Below, piece by piece: positions 1 to 8,771 of a stretch of 54,757 nt of DNA. The translations under genes and the position numbers were made by a program. Position 1 is the stretch's first letter. Every line of letters starts with the position of its first letter. The stretch is from positions 1-54,757 of the forward strand of contig NZ_JACHIN010000029.1 of assembly GCF_014203235.1 (NCBI RefSeq), given 5' to 3'. Origin of the DNA: Nonomuraea endophytica (GTDB lineage: Bacteria; Actinomycetota; Actinomycetes; Streptosporangiales; Streptosporangiaceae). Under the pieces are notes generated by a model that did no database searches, was not told where the DNA came from, and was given only the letters and a program-made list of their open reading frames with translations.

Positions 1-157
1 CTGATCCCTGCTACCCCCGGCTTGATCACCCCCGCGCACCTGATCCCTGCTACCCCCGGCTTGATCACCCCCGCGCACCTGATCCCTGCTACCCCCGGCT
101 TGATCACCCCCGCGCACCTGATCCCTGCTACCCCGGCCTGATCACCCCTGCACGCCC
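1..157. repeat. 39-bp tandem repeat, about four copies
   Basis: The unit opens with CTGATCCCTGCTACCCCCGG and closes with CCCCGCGCAC. It is repeated exactly at 1-39, 40-78 and 79-117, followed by a degenerate fourth copy from 118. It lies just downstream of the stop codon of the leftward gene at 202 and continues off the window edge, so the true copy number is unknown. No coding sense is apparent. The unit is GC rich and shares the words CTGATC and TTGATCACC. It is a simple local tandem array, not a CRISPR, because there are no unique spacers. Confidence 0.9.
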
Positions 158-201
158 GGTCCTGCCACCCCTGGGCCAGCAGCCCTGCGCACCCGGTCCT
201 G

Positions 202-1152
202 CTATCCCCGGACCAGCAGCCCGGCCACGTGGTCGCTGACGCCCTTCAGCAGGGTCGCGGGCGCGATCGGGTGGTCGGCGATCGCGGAGAACAACGAGGG
301 CAGGCCCGGCAGCGGGAAGCCGTCGTCCTTCAGTGCCGCCGCCCCGACGTCGTTCTTGTCGAGCGCCGCCCGGCTGCGCTCCCACGCGTCGAGCACCTCC
401 TCGGGCGAGGGCACGCCGAAGCCGTGGCCCACCGGGGCGGCGTGGCGCAGCCGTACCAGCGGGGTCTCGGCGAAGGCGAGCGCGCTGCGGGCGCGGGTGC
501 CGAGCTCGCGGCGCGGCTCGGGAGCGATCCAGTCCATGGCCGTGCAGGGCTTGCGGCAGGTGGCCACGCACACCGCGAGCGCGCCGGCGACCTGGCTGTG
601 CTGGCGGTCGAAGTAGGCCCGCCAGCCCTCGGGCGGCTCACTGGCCACCCGCAGCGTGCGGTTGGTCGCCGACTGCTCGGACTTGGTGTGGTCGCAGTCG
701 CGGTCGCCGATCACGCCGAACCTGCTGCCGTCGGCGCTCAGCCCGTCCGGCCAGCGCGCCGGGTCGCCCGCGTGGCCGAGCTGCGGCTCGAAGGCCAGCA
801 GCGGGAGGTATTCGCTGGCGATGTGCACCGCGGCGATCATCGGGCTCAACTCGCGCCGGTGCCACCGGATCGCGATGACCTCAAGCAGCAGGCCGTAGGC
901 GGGGCGCAGCGACTCCAGGGCGCCGCGCGGCGTCTCACGGGGCGTCTGCGGCATGTGGCAGGCTCGCGCCCGGCGCTTCAGGTCGGCCGGCACGCCTCTC
1001 GCCTCGACGGCGAAGTCCTCGGCGTCCAGGGAGAGCAGCCGCTGCCCGAACTCGCACACGGCGGCCACCTCCTCGTCCGAGGCGAGCGCGCCGAGGTCGG
1101 CGAAGGCATAGCGGTGGGCCAGCGCGACAAGCAGGTCACGAGTCGTATCCAC
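202..1152 (-). CDS. Conserved hypothetical protein, 316 aa
   Basis: No domain is recognised. The protein starts with GTG (VDTTRDLL) behind a GAGAG-type ribosome site and has no signal peptide or membrane segment. The middle holds a His/Cys-rich stretch (CDHTK near residue 140, then CVATCRKPC near 195) that could bind a metal, which is a guess from spacing only. The C-terminal third is alpha-helical in composition and ends in LLVRG. It appears monocistronic, transcribed leftward into the tandem repeat at the window edge. Third-position GC bias and full-length openness support a real gene, but no function can be assigned. Confidence 0.7.
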   Translation of the reverse strand: MDTTRDLLVALAHRYAFADLGALASDEEVAAVCEFGQRLLSLDAEDFAVEARGVPADLKRRARACHMPQTPRETPRGALESLRPAYGLLLEVIAIRWHRRELSPMIAAVHIASEYLPLLAFEPQLGHAGDPARWPDGLSADGSRFGVIGDRDCDHTKSEQSATNRTLRVASEPPEGWRAYFDRQHSQVAGALAVCVATCRKPCTAMDWIAPEPRRELGTRARSALAFAETPLVRLRHAAPVGHGFGVPSPEEVLDAWERSRAALDKNDVGAAALKDDGFPLPGLPSLFSAIADHPIAPATLLKGVSDHVAGLLVRG

Positions 1153-1329
1153 GCGATCACTCTCTCACGGCTCGGAAACCACCCGCGTCGCCCCGGGACC
1201 AGGGAGCGCGCGGTCTGTTCTGACGGTCACCCTGCAAGCTTAGAGATGGTCCGCGAGGGCCCGGAGCGATGCACTAGCTGTCATGGATATGCACTGGACA
1301 GATCAGAACCCGAAGTCGAGCACCTTCCA

Positions 1330-2601
1330 TCACGACGGGCAGGGCTCGCGGACGCACTGAATCTCGCCCGGCTGACCGGTCGGTTCGACGGTCGGCTCCT
1401 CCGGCCCGGGCGTCGTGGGCTCGGCCGTGGGCGTGGGCTCCGCGGTCGGGGTCGGCTCGGCGGTGGGAGTGACCGTGGGGGTCGGCTTCGTCGGGGTCGG
1501 CTCCGGCTCGTTCGTGGCCGTCGGGGTGGGCTTGGGGCTGGGCGAGGTCTTGGCCGGCGGCAGCGCCGGCTTGCCCTTGACCGGCTCGCGCTCGGTCGGC
1601 GGCGCCACCGTGGCGTTGCTGCCGGGCGGCAGGATGCTCTGCTGCTCCAGCGGCGTCACCGGGCGCAACCAGAGAGAGCCCACCACGGCCGCCGTGGCCA
1701 GCACCGCGACCGACACGGTCAGCGCGCCGATCAGCGCCCGGCGGCGGCGCGGCGCGGGCGACGCGTGCGGGTCGGCCAGCGCCCGGCGCGCGGCCTCGCC
1801 CATGTCGGCGGCCGAGGCCCAGCGCCGGTCGGGCGTCTTCTCCAGCGCCCTGGCCACCACGGCGCGCGGGCCCGGCGGGATGTCGTCGGGCAGCGTGGGC
1901 GGCGACTGGTGCAGGTGCTTGTAGATGATCTGCACGGGGGTGTCGCCGTCGAACGGCAGCCGCCCCGTCAGGCACTCGTAGGCCACCACGCCCAGCGCGT
2001 AGACGTCGACGGCGGGCGTGACGTCGCTGGCGGTGGCCATCTCCGGCGCGCAGTAGCCGGCCGAGCAGAGCATGGCGCCGGTGGCGGTGAGCTGTCCTGC
2101 CGAGACCGAGTGGGCGATGCCGAAGTCGGTCAGCGCCACCCGGCCGTCGGGCCGCAGCAGCAGGTTGCCCGGCTTGACGTCGCGATGCACGATGCCCTGC
2201 GCGTGGGCCGCCGACAGTGCGTCGGCCACCTCGGCGACCAGCCGCATCGTGTGGGCGGGGGTGAGCGGCTCGCGGTCGAGCGCCCGGTCGAGCGACTCGC
2301 CCTCGACGTATTCCATCACCAGGTAGCTCAGCGTGCGCTCGCCGACCCTGGCCAGGCCGTAGTCGTAGACGTCGACGACGCCGGGGTGGCGCAGGGTGGC
2401 CATGGCCCGCGCCTCGTTCTGGAAGCGCTGGGCGAAGGTGGCGTTCTCGCTCAGGGCCGGCGTGAGCACCTTGAGCGCGACCTCGCGGCCGAGGACCGTG
2501 TCGGTGGCACGCCAGACCTCGCCCATGCCGCCACCACCGATCAGGGTGGTCAGCTGGTAGCGATCGTTGAGTGTGGTCCCCGCGCCGAGCACGTCTTCCA
2601 C
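1330..2601 (-). CDS. Membrane-anchored serine/threonine protein kinase, PknB-like, without PASTA
   Basis: Hanks-type kinase with all key elements (numbering from the GTG at 2601): glycine loop GGGGMG, Lys44 in ALKVL, catalytic HRDVKPGN with Asp141, and DFG with Asp159. The kinase domain fills about residues 12-270. A single membrane helix follows (ALIGALTVSVAVLATAAVVG, about 287-313), then an extracellular Pro/Thr-rich tail with repeated PTAEPT units ending in a Cys-x4-Cys-type segment. PASTA repeats are absent, so the sensed ligand is unknown. An upstream TTG at 2637 would put the start inside the neighbouring terminator tail, so the GTG at 2601 is preferred, although no strong ribosome site is visible. 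Head-to-tail behind the sugar operon but separated from it by a terminator. Confidence 0.9.
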   Translation of the reverse strand: MEDVLGAGTTLNDRYQLTTLIGGGGMGEVWRATDTVLGREVALKVLTPALSENATFAQRFQNEARAMATLRHPGVVDVYDYGLARVGERTLSYLVMEYVEGESLDRALDREPLTPAHTMRLVAEVADALSAAHAQGIVHRDVKPGNLLLRPDGRVALTDFGIAHSVSAGQLTATGAMLCSAGYCAPEMATASDVTPAVDVYALGVVAYECLTGRLPFDGDTPVQIIYKHLHQSPPTLPDDIPPGPRAVVARALEKTPDRRWASAADMGEAARRALADPHASPAPRRRRALIGALTVSVAVLATAAVVGSLWLRPVTPLEQQSILPPGSNATVAPPTEREPVKGKPALPPAKTSPSPKPTPTATNEPEPTPTKPTPTVTPTAEPTPTAEPTPTAEPTTPGPEEPTVEPTGQPGEIQCVREPCPS

Positions 2602-2640
2602 GCTAACACCGGCGCCTGCCCGCCACGCACGAATCAAGAA

Positions 2641-2672
2641 GCGGGCGCCCCCCGGAAGAGGGGAGCGCCCGC
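2641..2672 (-). terminator. Rho-independent terminator of the cyclic tetrasaccharide operon
   Basis: GCGGGCGC pairs with GCGCCCGC, and inside this CCCC pairs with GGGG around a six-base loop (GGAAGA). Read on the minus strand the hairpin is followed by TTCTTGATT, a partial U tract. It sits five bases beyond the stop codon of the last GH31 gene and separates that operon from the kinase gene. Confidence 0.85.
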
Positions 2673-2677
2673 ATTGT

Positions 2678-5521
2678 TCAGAACGCGCCGGTGGTGGTCC
2701 CGCCGCTGCCGGTGGCGGGGGTGGTGAAGGCGCTGTTGGCGCCCGGTTGCCACTGGTCGGCGGTGTCCGGGAAACCCGCCTCCTGGCGCTTGACGCACTT
2801 CCACTCGACCGGGGTGTTCGGCGGGAGCTTGCCGATCGTGCCGGTCCAGGTCGGGTACGCCGTCGGCGACAGCTTGACGGCGCTCGCGACCGACCAGTCG
2901 CCCAGCTGCGGGACGCCGCCCACGGCGTAGACGGACTGGCCGGGCGTGGTGGTGCCGTTGGCGCAGGAGAACGTCACCGACACCGGCGCCTGGCCGAGCG
3001 TGAACGCGAACGTCTTGGCCGTGGTGACGCTCACGCTCGCCGACTTGGCCACGACGAGGTTGCCGCCCGCGTTGTACCAGCCGCTCGCGGCCGCGTCGAA
3101 GGCGGCCTTGTTCGCGTGCTGGGTGAGCGGCGTGCCGTTCAGCGTGACCGCCGACGCCTGGGTGTCGGTGACCAGCTCGACGACGTTGCGCCGCGCGGCC
3201 GGCGCGCCCGTGTAGGTGCCGCTGGACGCGGCCACCGTGACGGTCGCGGTCGAGCCGCTGACCTGCTGTCCGAGCAGTGTCGTCCGTACGGCCCCGCCCT
3301 GGTAGGCGGTGGTGGCCCCGTCATCCTCGTAGAGGGTGAAGTTCGAGGCCGCCGGATCGGCGTACACCCGGGCGACCAGCTCGTCGCGGGTGGTGGCGTC
3401 GGTCCGCCTGCCCAGCACGTTCATGGTCTTGTCGTCCACGAACATCTTGGGGATGATCGCCCCCGCCCTGGCGAAGGCGGGCAGCCGGAACTCGCCGCCG
3501 ACCCACAGCGGCCGGTCGTTGAACCACTGGCCGGTGCTGGTCAGCTTCTCGCCCGTGCGGTAGTCGAACCATGTCCCCGCGGGCAGGTACATGTTTCTCT
3601 TTCGCTCGTTCTTGCCGGCCACGACGCCGACGAGAAGGTCGCGGCCGATGAGCTTCTCGCTGCCCATTTCCCGCACGTTCGGGTCGTTCTGGTAGTGGTA
3701 GACCAGCGGCGGCACCAGCGGCTCGCCGGTCCGGTTGGCCCGGTGCGCGAGCGAGTAGTAGTAGGGCGTGAGCTCGTACCTCTGGCGGAGGTTGGCGAGG
3801 TTGCTGGCCACGTGGCCGATCTTGTCGGGGGAGGTCTGCGCGCAGTTGCACAGGTTCTCGGTGTGCGGGCGGACCGGCACCTCGAACCAGGCGCCGTTGG
3901 CCAGCCACTGCGTGTAGAGCTCGTTGAGGTCGGAGTCGAGCATCTCGCGGCGGAAGCCGCCGATGTCGGAGCCGAAGTAGTCGATGCCGGACATCGACAT
4001 GTGCATCTGGACGTTCTGCTGCTGGGCCAGCGCGGTCAGCTTCGAGCCGATGTCGGCCGACCACATGGCGACGCCGTGGCGCTGCATGCCGGCGGCGCCG
4101 GAGCGGGCCAGCAGGAAGGGGCGCTTGGTGGTGCCGCTCGCGTAGCCGCGGGCGATGCTCTCGGCCCACTTGAGGTTGTAGACGTTGTGGTAGTCGGCGT
4201 GGGCGTGCTTGCCGGGCAGGACTCCGGCGGTCCAGTCGCCGGCGTCGTACATCTCGGGCTCGCCGAGGTCGAGCCAGTGGCCCTGGACGCCCTGGTCGAT
4301 CAGCGGCTTGCGCTTGGTGGTGTGCCAGTAGTCTCCGGCGGCGTCCTGAGTCCAGTCGATCATGCCGCCGCGGCCCCACCAGTCGTTGGTGGTGAGGTAG
4401 GAGGGGGCGCAGGTCGCGCAGCCCGCCCGGTTGAGGTAGCCGCGGGTGGCCATGTCGGAGTGCTCCGGCAAGTTCTTGCCGATGTAGGACTCCTCGATGG
4501 TCATCAGGCCGATGCCCTTGTTCGCCTGATAATCGGAAATAGCGGTGGATGGGTTGGGGAAGGCGGATGTATCCCAGGAAAGTGAGCCCATGCGGGTGTT
4601 GTCGGAACCGGCGGTCACCCCGCCGAACCACGGCAGGTCCAGCACGAAGCCGTCCACCGGGAACTTCGCCGTCCGCAGGCCGGTGAGCCGGTTGTCGATC
4701 TCGGCCCAGTTGTCGTAGCCGAACTCCGACACCCACAGGCCCAGCGCCTTCTTCGGCGGCACCGGCGGGCGGCCGGTCAGCTCCAGGTAGTCCTTGCGCA
4801 GGTCGGGCAGGTCGGCGCCGGTCATCGTGTACCACCTGAGCTGGTCGCCCCAGGTGTCGACCGTCCAGGGGTCGCCGGTCAGGTTCCACTCCTGCTTGTA
4901 GACCTGGTCGAGCAGGAGGCCGTAGTTGAGGTTGCTCGCGCCTACCGCGAACAGCACCGGGATCTGGGCGTTGCCGACCGGGCCGTTGTCGGTGTCGTAG
5001 GCCATGGCGTTGCCGTACTGGCCGCCGGGGGTGCGGGTGCGCCCCACCCAGTCGCCGTCGGCGCTGCCGCCCATGAAGAACTGCTCGCCGAGGCCGTAGG
5101 CGTTCTGGATCTGGCCCTTGGTCAGGCTCAGGCCCTTCCACGCCTGGCCCAGGTTGCGGGGGCAGGCCTCGTACAGCTGACGGGTGGGGTCGGAGACCTT
5201 CACGCACAGCGTGCCGGGGGTGACCTCGACCTTCATCGCGGCCGTGGTGAGCGTGTTGCCCGACTGGTTGAAGCTGGTGGGGCCGGTGTAGTCCTTCTTG
5301 GCGATCTGCGGCGTGGTGAACAGCGGCGCGCCGGTCCCCGGGCTGGTGCCGTTGGCCAGTTCGAAGTGCACCAGGTCGTCTTCGAGGAACTCCACGATCA
5401 GGTAGGTCGAGCCGCTGGTGAACTGGACCCGCTGCACCGCCGCCTGCGCGGGCAGGGCGATGAGCAGCGGGGCCAGCAGCACGGTAATGAACACGGTCAG
5501 GAGGATCCGTGAGCGTCTCAT
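2678..5521 (-). CDS. Secreted GH31 with C-terminal CBM20; probable 6-alpha-glucosyltransferase (CtsZ-type)
   Basis: 947 aa. Residues 1-28 are a Sec signal peptide (basic MRRSR, hydrophobic core, PAQA cleavage site). The GH31 barrel has a predicted nucleophile Asp418 in HWLDLGEPE and acid/base Asp490 in MWSAD. From about 847 to the end there is a starch-binding CBM20 (VTFSCANGTTTPGQSVYAVG, then LGDWS). Known biology: in Arthrobacter and Kribbella a secreted GH31 6-alpha-glucosyltransferase transfers glucose to the non-reducing end of maltodextrins, making the substrate of 3-alpha-isomaltosyltransferase. The starch-binding module, secretion and overlap with the next GH31 fit that role; the exact specificity is inferred. 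ATG at 5521 overlaps the upstream stop (ATGA), implying translational coupling. Last gene of the operon. A longer open frame upstream is only antisense-type read-through of the neighbour. Confidence 0.85.
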   Translation of the reverse strand: MRRSRILLTVFITVLLAPLLIALPAQAAVQRVQFTSGSTYLIVEFLEDDLVHFELANGTSPGTGAPLFTTPQIAKKDYTGPTSFNQSGNTLTTAAMKVEVTPGTLCVKVSDPTRQLYEACPRNLGQAWKGLSLTKGQIQNAYGLGEQFFMGGSADGDWVGRTRTPGGQYGNAMAYDTDNGPVGNAQIPVLFAVGASNLNYGLLLDQVYKQEWNLTGDPWTVDTWGDQLRWYTMTGADLPDLRKDYLELTGRPPVPPKKALGLWVSEFGYDNWAEIDNRLTGLRTAKFPVDGFVLDLPWFGGVTAGSDNTRMGSLSWDTSAFPNPSTAISDYQANKGIGLMTIEESYIGKNLPEHSDMATRGYLNRAGCATCAPSYLTTNDWWGRGGMIDWTQDAAGDYWHTTKRKPLIDQGVQGHWLDLGEPEMYDAGDWTAGVLPGKHAHADYHNVYNLKWAESIARGYASGTTKRPFLLARSGAAGMQRHGVAMWSADIGSKLTALAQQQNVQMHMSMSGIDYFGSDIGGFRREMLDSDLNELYTQWLANGAWFEVPVRPHTENLCNCAQTSPDKIGHVASNLANLRQRYELTPYYYSLAHRANRTGEPLVPPLVYHYQNDPNVREMGSEKLIGRDLLVGVVAGKNERKRNMYLPAGTWFDYRTGEKLTSTGQWFNDRPLWVGGEFRLPAFARAGAIIPKMFVDDKTMNVLGRRTDATTRDELVARVYADPAASNFTLYEDDGATTAYQGGAVRTTLLGQQVSGSTATVTVAASSGTYTGAPAARRNVVELVTDTQASAVTLNGTPLTQHANKAAFDAAASGWYNAGGNLVVAKSASVSVTTAKTFAFTLGQAPVSVTFSCANGTTTPGQSVYAVGGVPQLGDWSVASAVKLSPTAYPTWTGTIGKLPPNTPVEWKCVKRQEAGFPDTADQWQPGANSAFTTPATGSGGTTTGAF

Positions 5522-8500
5522 GGCCGGGCCACCACCAGGTTGTCGAGGTTGATCCCGTTGCTCGCGTATTCGATCTTGATGGTGTGGGCGCCCGCGGTCA
5601 GGCTGACCGGGAGCGTGGCCGTGCCCCAGGTGTCCCAGTTCGGCTGCGCGGGCAGCGACAGGGTGCCGGCCGAGACGCCGTCCACGTAGACGGTGCGGGT
5701 GGCCGCGACGGTCGTGGAGTAGCGGAACTTCAGCTGGTGGCTGCCCGCCGCGTCCGCCTTCACCTGGAAGGTGACCGCGTCGCCCGCCTGGGCGAAGCCG
5801 TCCACGAAGCCGGTGCCGGTGTAGCCGGGGTGGTCGTTGTTGGTGCTCGTGCCGGTCCCGGCGGCGAACTCGGCCTCGTAGGCGGCCTTGTCCACGCCGT
5901 TCAGCACGATCGTGCGGTTGCCGGCGGCACTGGCCAGCTTGACGTGCGTGAGCTGCTGGACCGGGTCCCACCACCAGCCCTCGGAGGCCGCCTTGAGGTC
6001 GGCGAGCGTGGCGCGCGCCGTGGCGCCGGTGACCGTGGTGGGCTTGGTGGAGGCCACCTGCAGCGTGCTGGTGGTGGTCAGCGCGGGGACCGTGACCGTG
6101 GCCGTGTGCGCGCCCCAGTTCTCGGCGCTGGAGATGGTACGGCTCACGCCCGCCGAATCCTCGAAATACGAGTACGAGGTGGACCCCGCCGGATAGATCC
6201 GGAAGGCGAGGTTGGTGTAGTTGGAGACGCTGTTGCCGATCTCGCCGCCCAGCTCGTAGTCCGCGTTGAGGTTCAGCGGGATGATCGCCCCCGGCTTGGC
6301 GTAGACCGGGATCGTGTCCAGCCCGGCGGTGTAGGACTTGGTGCCGGGTCCGGTGAAGCGCCCGCCGTTCCACAGGTCGTACCACTCGCCCGCGGGCAGG
6401 TAGACGTTCCTGGACGAGGCCCCCTGCGCGGTGACCGGCGCCACGAGCAGCTGCGAGCCGAACATGTACTGCTGGTCCTGCTGCGCGGCCGTCGCGTCAC
6501 CGGGGAAGGAGTAGCTCATCGCGCGCATCATCGGAGCGCCGGTGACCGAGCTGGCCTTGGCCTCGGTGTAGAGGTAGGGGATCAGGTTCATCCGCACGTT
6601 GGCGAACTTGCGGAAGGTCGGCACCACCGTGGTGTTGCCGGTGCGCGCCTGTACGTTCCACGGCGTGCGCGCCTCGGAGACCGACGGGTTGGCCTTCTCC
6701 GAGTGATACTGCATGACCGGCGAGAACACCGCCTGCGCCGAGCTGCGCAGATACAGCTCCGCGCTCGGGAAGTCGCCGGTGAAGCCGGCCAGGTCCCACG
6801 CCGTGTACGGCACGCCCGACTGCCCAGCCGAGATCATCGCCCGCACCGCCTCCTGGAAGGCGGGGAAGCTGGAGTTCTGGTCACCGGCCCAGAAGATCGA
6901 GTTGGATTGGGCGCCCGCGGTCCCGGCCCGGCTGAAGATCGTGTTCTGCGCGTTCTTGCCCTTGACGTAGGCGTTGTAAGCCTGGGTGTAGCTGTTGGGG
7001 TAGGCGTTGTGCATCTCGTCGCCCTTGCGGCCGTCGGCGAACTGCACGCCCCTGCCGAAGATCGCCTCGCTGCCGTCGGTCTTGAAGCCGTCGATGCCCA
7101 CCTCGTCCATGAGGTAGTCGCGCTTGCTCATCCACCAGCTGGTCGCCGCCGCGCTGGTGAAGTCGGGCACCGTGCTGTCGCCGAACCACTGACCGGTCGG
7201 GATGCGGTACGGGCCGTTGGTCGGGTTCTTCACGACGTAGTTCTGCGCCTGCGCGTAGGCCCTGTCGTTAAGGTGCTGCTGCGGGGCGGTCGGCGGGTTG
7301 CTGTCGAAGTTCTCCTTCAGCACCGGGATCTGCCAGAGGATCACCTTGACGCCCTTGTTGTGGGCGTTGGTGACCATGGCCTTGGGGTTCTGCCAGGCGG
7401 TGCCGGCGGGGAAGCTCAGGTTGGCGTAGGAGAGCTTGCCGCTGCCGGGCGTCGGCGTGTACGTGGCGCCGTGCCAGACGTAGAACGTGGCCTCGTCGCT
7501 CCACTGCTCCAGCACCAGGGCGGTGTGCGGGATCTTGTTCGTGGTGACCTTGTCGAGCTCGCTCTCCACCTCGGCCTGCGTGTTCCACTCGTTGGCCGAC
7601 ATCCACACGCCGAACGCCCACTTGGGCGGCAGCTGCGGGCGGCCGGTGACCGCCGTGTAGTCGTCCACGATCTTCGCCGGGGTGCCGGTGAAGAGGTGGT
7701 AGTCGAGCGTGGAGTTCAGGGCGCCGCCGGTGTCCACGGTGAAGGCGGCCCGGTCGCCGGGGGCGAAGCGGGCGTAGCGGCTGGTGTTCACGTAGAGGCC
7801 GTAGCCGGCGGAGTTCAGGAAGAAGGGCACGCTCAGGTAGGTGCGCCGGGTGGCGCCCTGGTCGCGGTACTGGTTGTAGACGTAGTTGTGGATCTCGGTG
7901 CCGCGCTGGTCGAGGCGGTCGTAGCGCTCGCCGTACCCCTCGAAGCGCTCGCCGGAAGGCGAGCTGAACGCGTCCTCGATCTTGGTCACGGTCGTGGCGC
8001 CGTCACTGGCCCAGCGCAGGTTCGCCGCGTCCTGGCGGGTGATCAGCGTGGTGCCGTCGGACTTGTAGACCGACACCCGGTACGGCGACTTCTGGATCTT
8101 CAGCACCATCGCGCTGGTGGAGATCGTCAGCGTGCCGGCCGAGTCGGAGACCGTGTAGCCGGAGGTGCCGGAGATGTTCAGGCCCTGGCCGTTCGGCGCG
8201 ACCTGGGTGCGGAAGCGCTCGGCGGCCGGGAAGGCGAAGCGGATCTTCGGCGTGAGGTCGCCCACGCTGTCACCGGTCGTGACGTCGACCGAGGTGCCGT
8301 TGTTGGTGAAGCCGGTGACGTTGGTCGGCGAGCTCCACGAGGTGACGGTGAACGCGAACGGGCCGACGGTCTTCTGCCCGCCCCCGTTCACGTCGGCGTT
8401 GACGGTGTAGCTGATCTTGTCGCCGCGGGCGAAGCTGCCCAGGTTGATCTTCCAGTAGCTGTTGTTGCCGCTGTTGTAGTCCCAGGCGGCGCCGACCGGC

Positions 8501-8757
8501 GTCTGGTTGACGCCGTTCTTGGTCCAGGTGGCCCAGACGGTCTGGCCGGGCTCGATCGGCCAGGTGGTCGCCTTGACCGTCACCGCCTCCCCGGCCATCG
8601 GGTCGCGCGGGGTGCGCTCGTGCGGCTCGCTGGAGTACAGGTCGTCGATGCCGGTCGGGTTGTGGAAGACACCGTCGATGGCGTACGCGGGGACGGTGAC
8701 GAGTGAGGCAAGCAGGACGATCGCCGCGACGACGACGCCCGACCGTAAGCGGATCAC
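5518..8757 (-). CDS. Secreted GH31 with CBM35; probable 3-alpha-isomaltosyltransferase (CtsY-type)
   Basis: 1079 aa from a GTG at 8757, placed behind GAGAGG that overlaps the upstream stop; this start gives a clean signal peptide (VVVAAIVLLASLVTVPAYA). GH31 catalytic residues are Asp561 in GFKTDGSE and acid/base Asp626 in FWAGDQ. The last ~125 residues form a CBM35-type beta-sandwich (YEAEFAAGTG at its start, NGINLDNLVV at its end). The family member 3-alpha-isomaltosyltransferase moves isomaltosyl units to O3 and closes the ring to cyclobis-(1-6)-alpha-nigerosyl. Adjacent to the CBM20-bearing GH31 and coupled to it by ATGA, as expected for co-producing enzymes. An alternative would be a generic alpha-glucosidase; pairing and domains favour the transferase. 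Confidence 0.85.
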   Translation of the reverse strand: MIRLRSGVVVAAIVLLASLVTVPAYAIDGVFHNPTGIDDLYSSEPHERTPRDPMAGEAVTVKATTWPIEPGQTVWATWTKNGVNQTPVGAAWDYNSGNNSYWKINLGSFARGDKISYTVNADVNGGGQKTVGPFAFTVTSWSSPTNVTGFTNNGTSVDVTTGDSVGDLTPKIRFAFPAAERFRTQVAPNGQGLNISGTSGYTVSDSAGTLTISTSAMVLKIQKSPYRVSVYKSDGTTLITRQDAANLRWASDGATTVTKIEDAFSSPSGERFEGYGERYDRLDQRGTEIHNYVYNQYRDQGATRRTYLSVPFFLNSAGYGLYVNTSRYARFAPGDRAAFTVDTGGALNSTLDYHLFTGTPAKIVDDYTAVTGRPQLPPKWAFGVWMSANEWNTQAEVESELDKVTTNKIPHTALVLEQWSDEATFYVWHGATYTPTPGSGKLSYANLSFPAGTAWQNPKAMVTNAHNKGVKVILWQIPVLKENFDSNPPTAPQQHLNDRAYAQAQNYVVKNPTNGPYRIPTGQWFGDSTVPDFTSAAATSWWMSKRDYLMDEVGIDGFKTDGSEAIFGRGVQFADGRKGDEMHNAYPNSYTQAYNAYVKGKNAQNTIFSRAGTAGAQSNSIFWAGDQNSSFPAFQEAVRAMISAGQSGVPYTAWDLAGFTGDFPSAELYLRSSAQAVFSPVMQYHSEKANPSVSEARTPWNVQARTGNTTVVPTFRKFANVRMNLIPYLYTEAKASSVTGAPMMRAMSYSFPGDATAAQQDQQYMFGSQLLVAPVTAQGASSRNVYLPAGEWYDLWNGGRFTGPGTKSYTAGLDTIPVYAKPGAIIPLNLNADYELGGEIGNSVSNYTNLAFRIYPAGSTSYSYFEDSAGVSRTISSAENWGAHTATVTVPALTTTSTLQVASTKPTTVTGATARATLADLKAASEGWWWDPVQQLTHVKLASAAGNRTIVLNGVDKAAYEAEFAAGTGTSTNNDHPGYTGTGFVDGFAQAGDAVTFQVKADAAGSHQLKFRYSTTVAATRTVYVDGVSAGTLSLPAQPNWDTWGTATLPVSLTAGAHTIKIEYASNGINLDNLVVARP

Positions 8758-8771
8758 GGGTGGTGCACCTC

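Noticed and set aside
1..157. CRISPR array
   Set aside because: Repeats are directly adjacent with no unique spacers and no cas genes are present.
229..2727. Long plus-strand open frame of 832 codons across the kinase and first gene
   Set aside because: Antisense shadow: low-complexity Arg/Gly/Ala product, no motif, and the minus-strand genes have clear domains.
5522..6385. N-terminal extension of the CBM20 GH31 by 288 codons
   Set aside because: The internal ATG at 5521 begins a perfect signal peptide and overlaps the upstream stop; the extension is another frame of the neighbouring gene.
5509..8706. 1065-codon plus-strand open frame opposite the CBM35 GH31
   Set aside because: Caused by GC-rich third positions of the real minus-strand gene; product is Val/Arg/Gly-rich without any fold signature.
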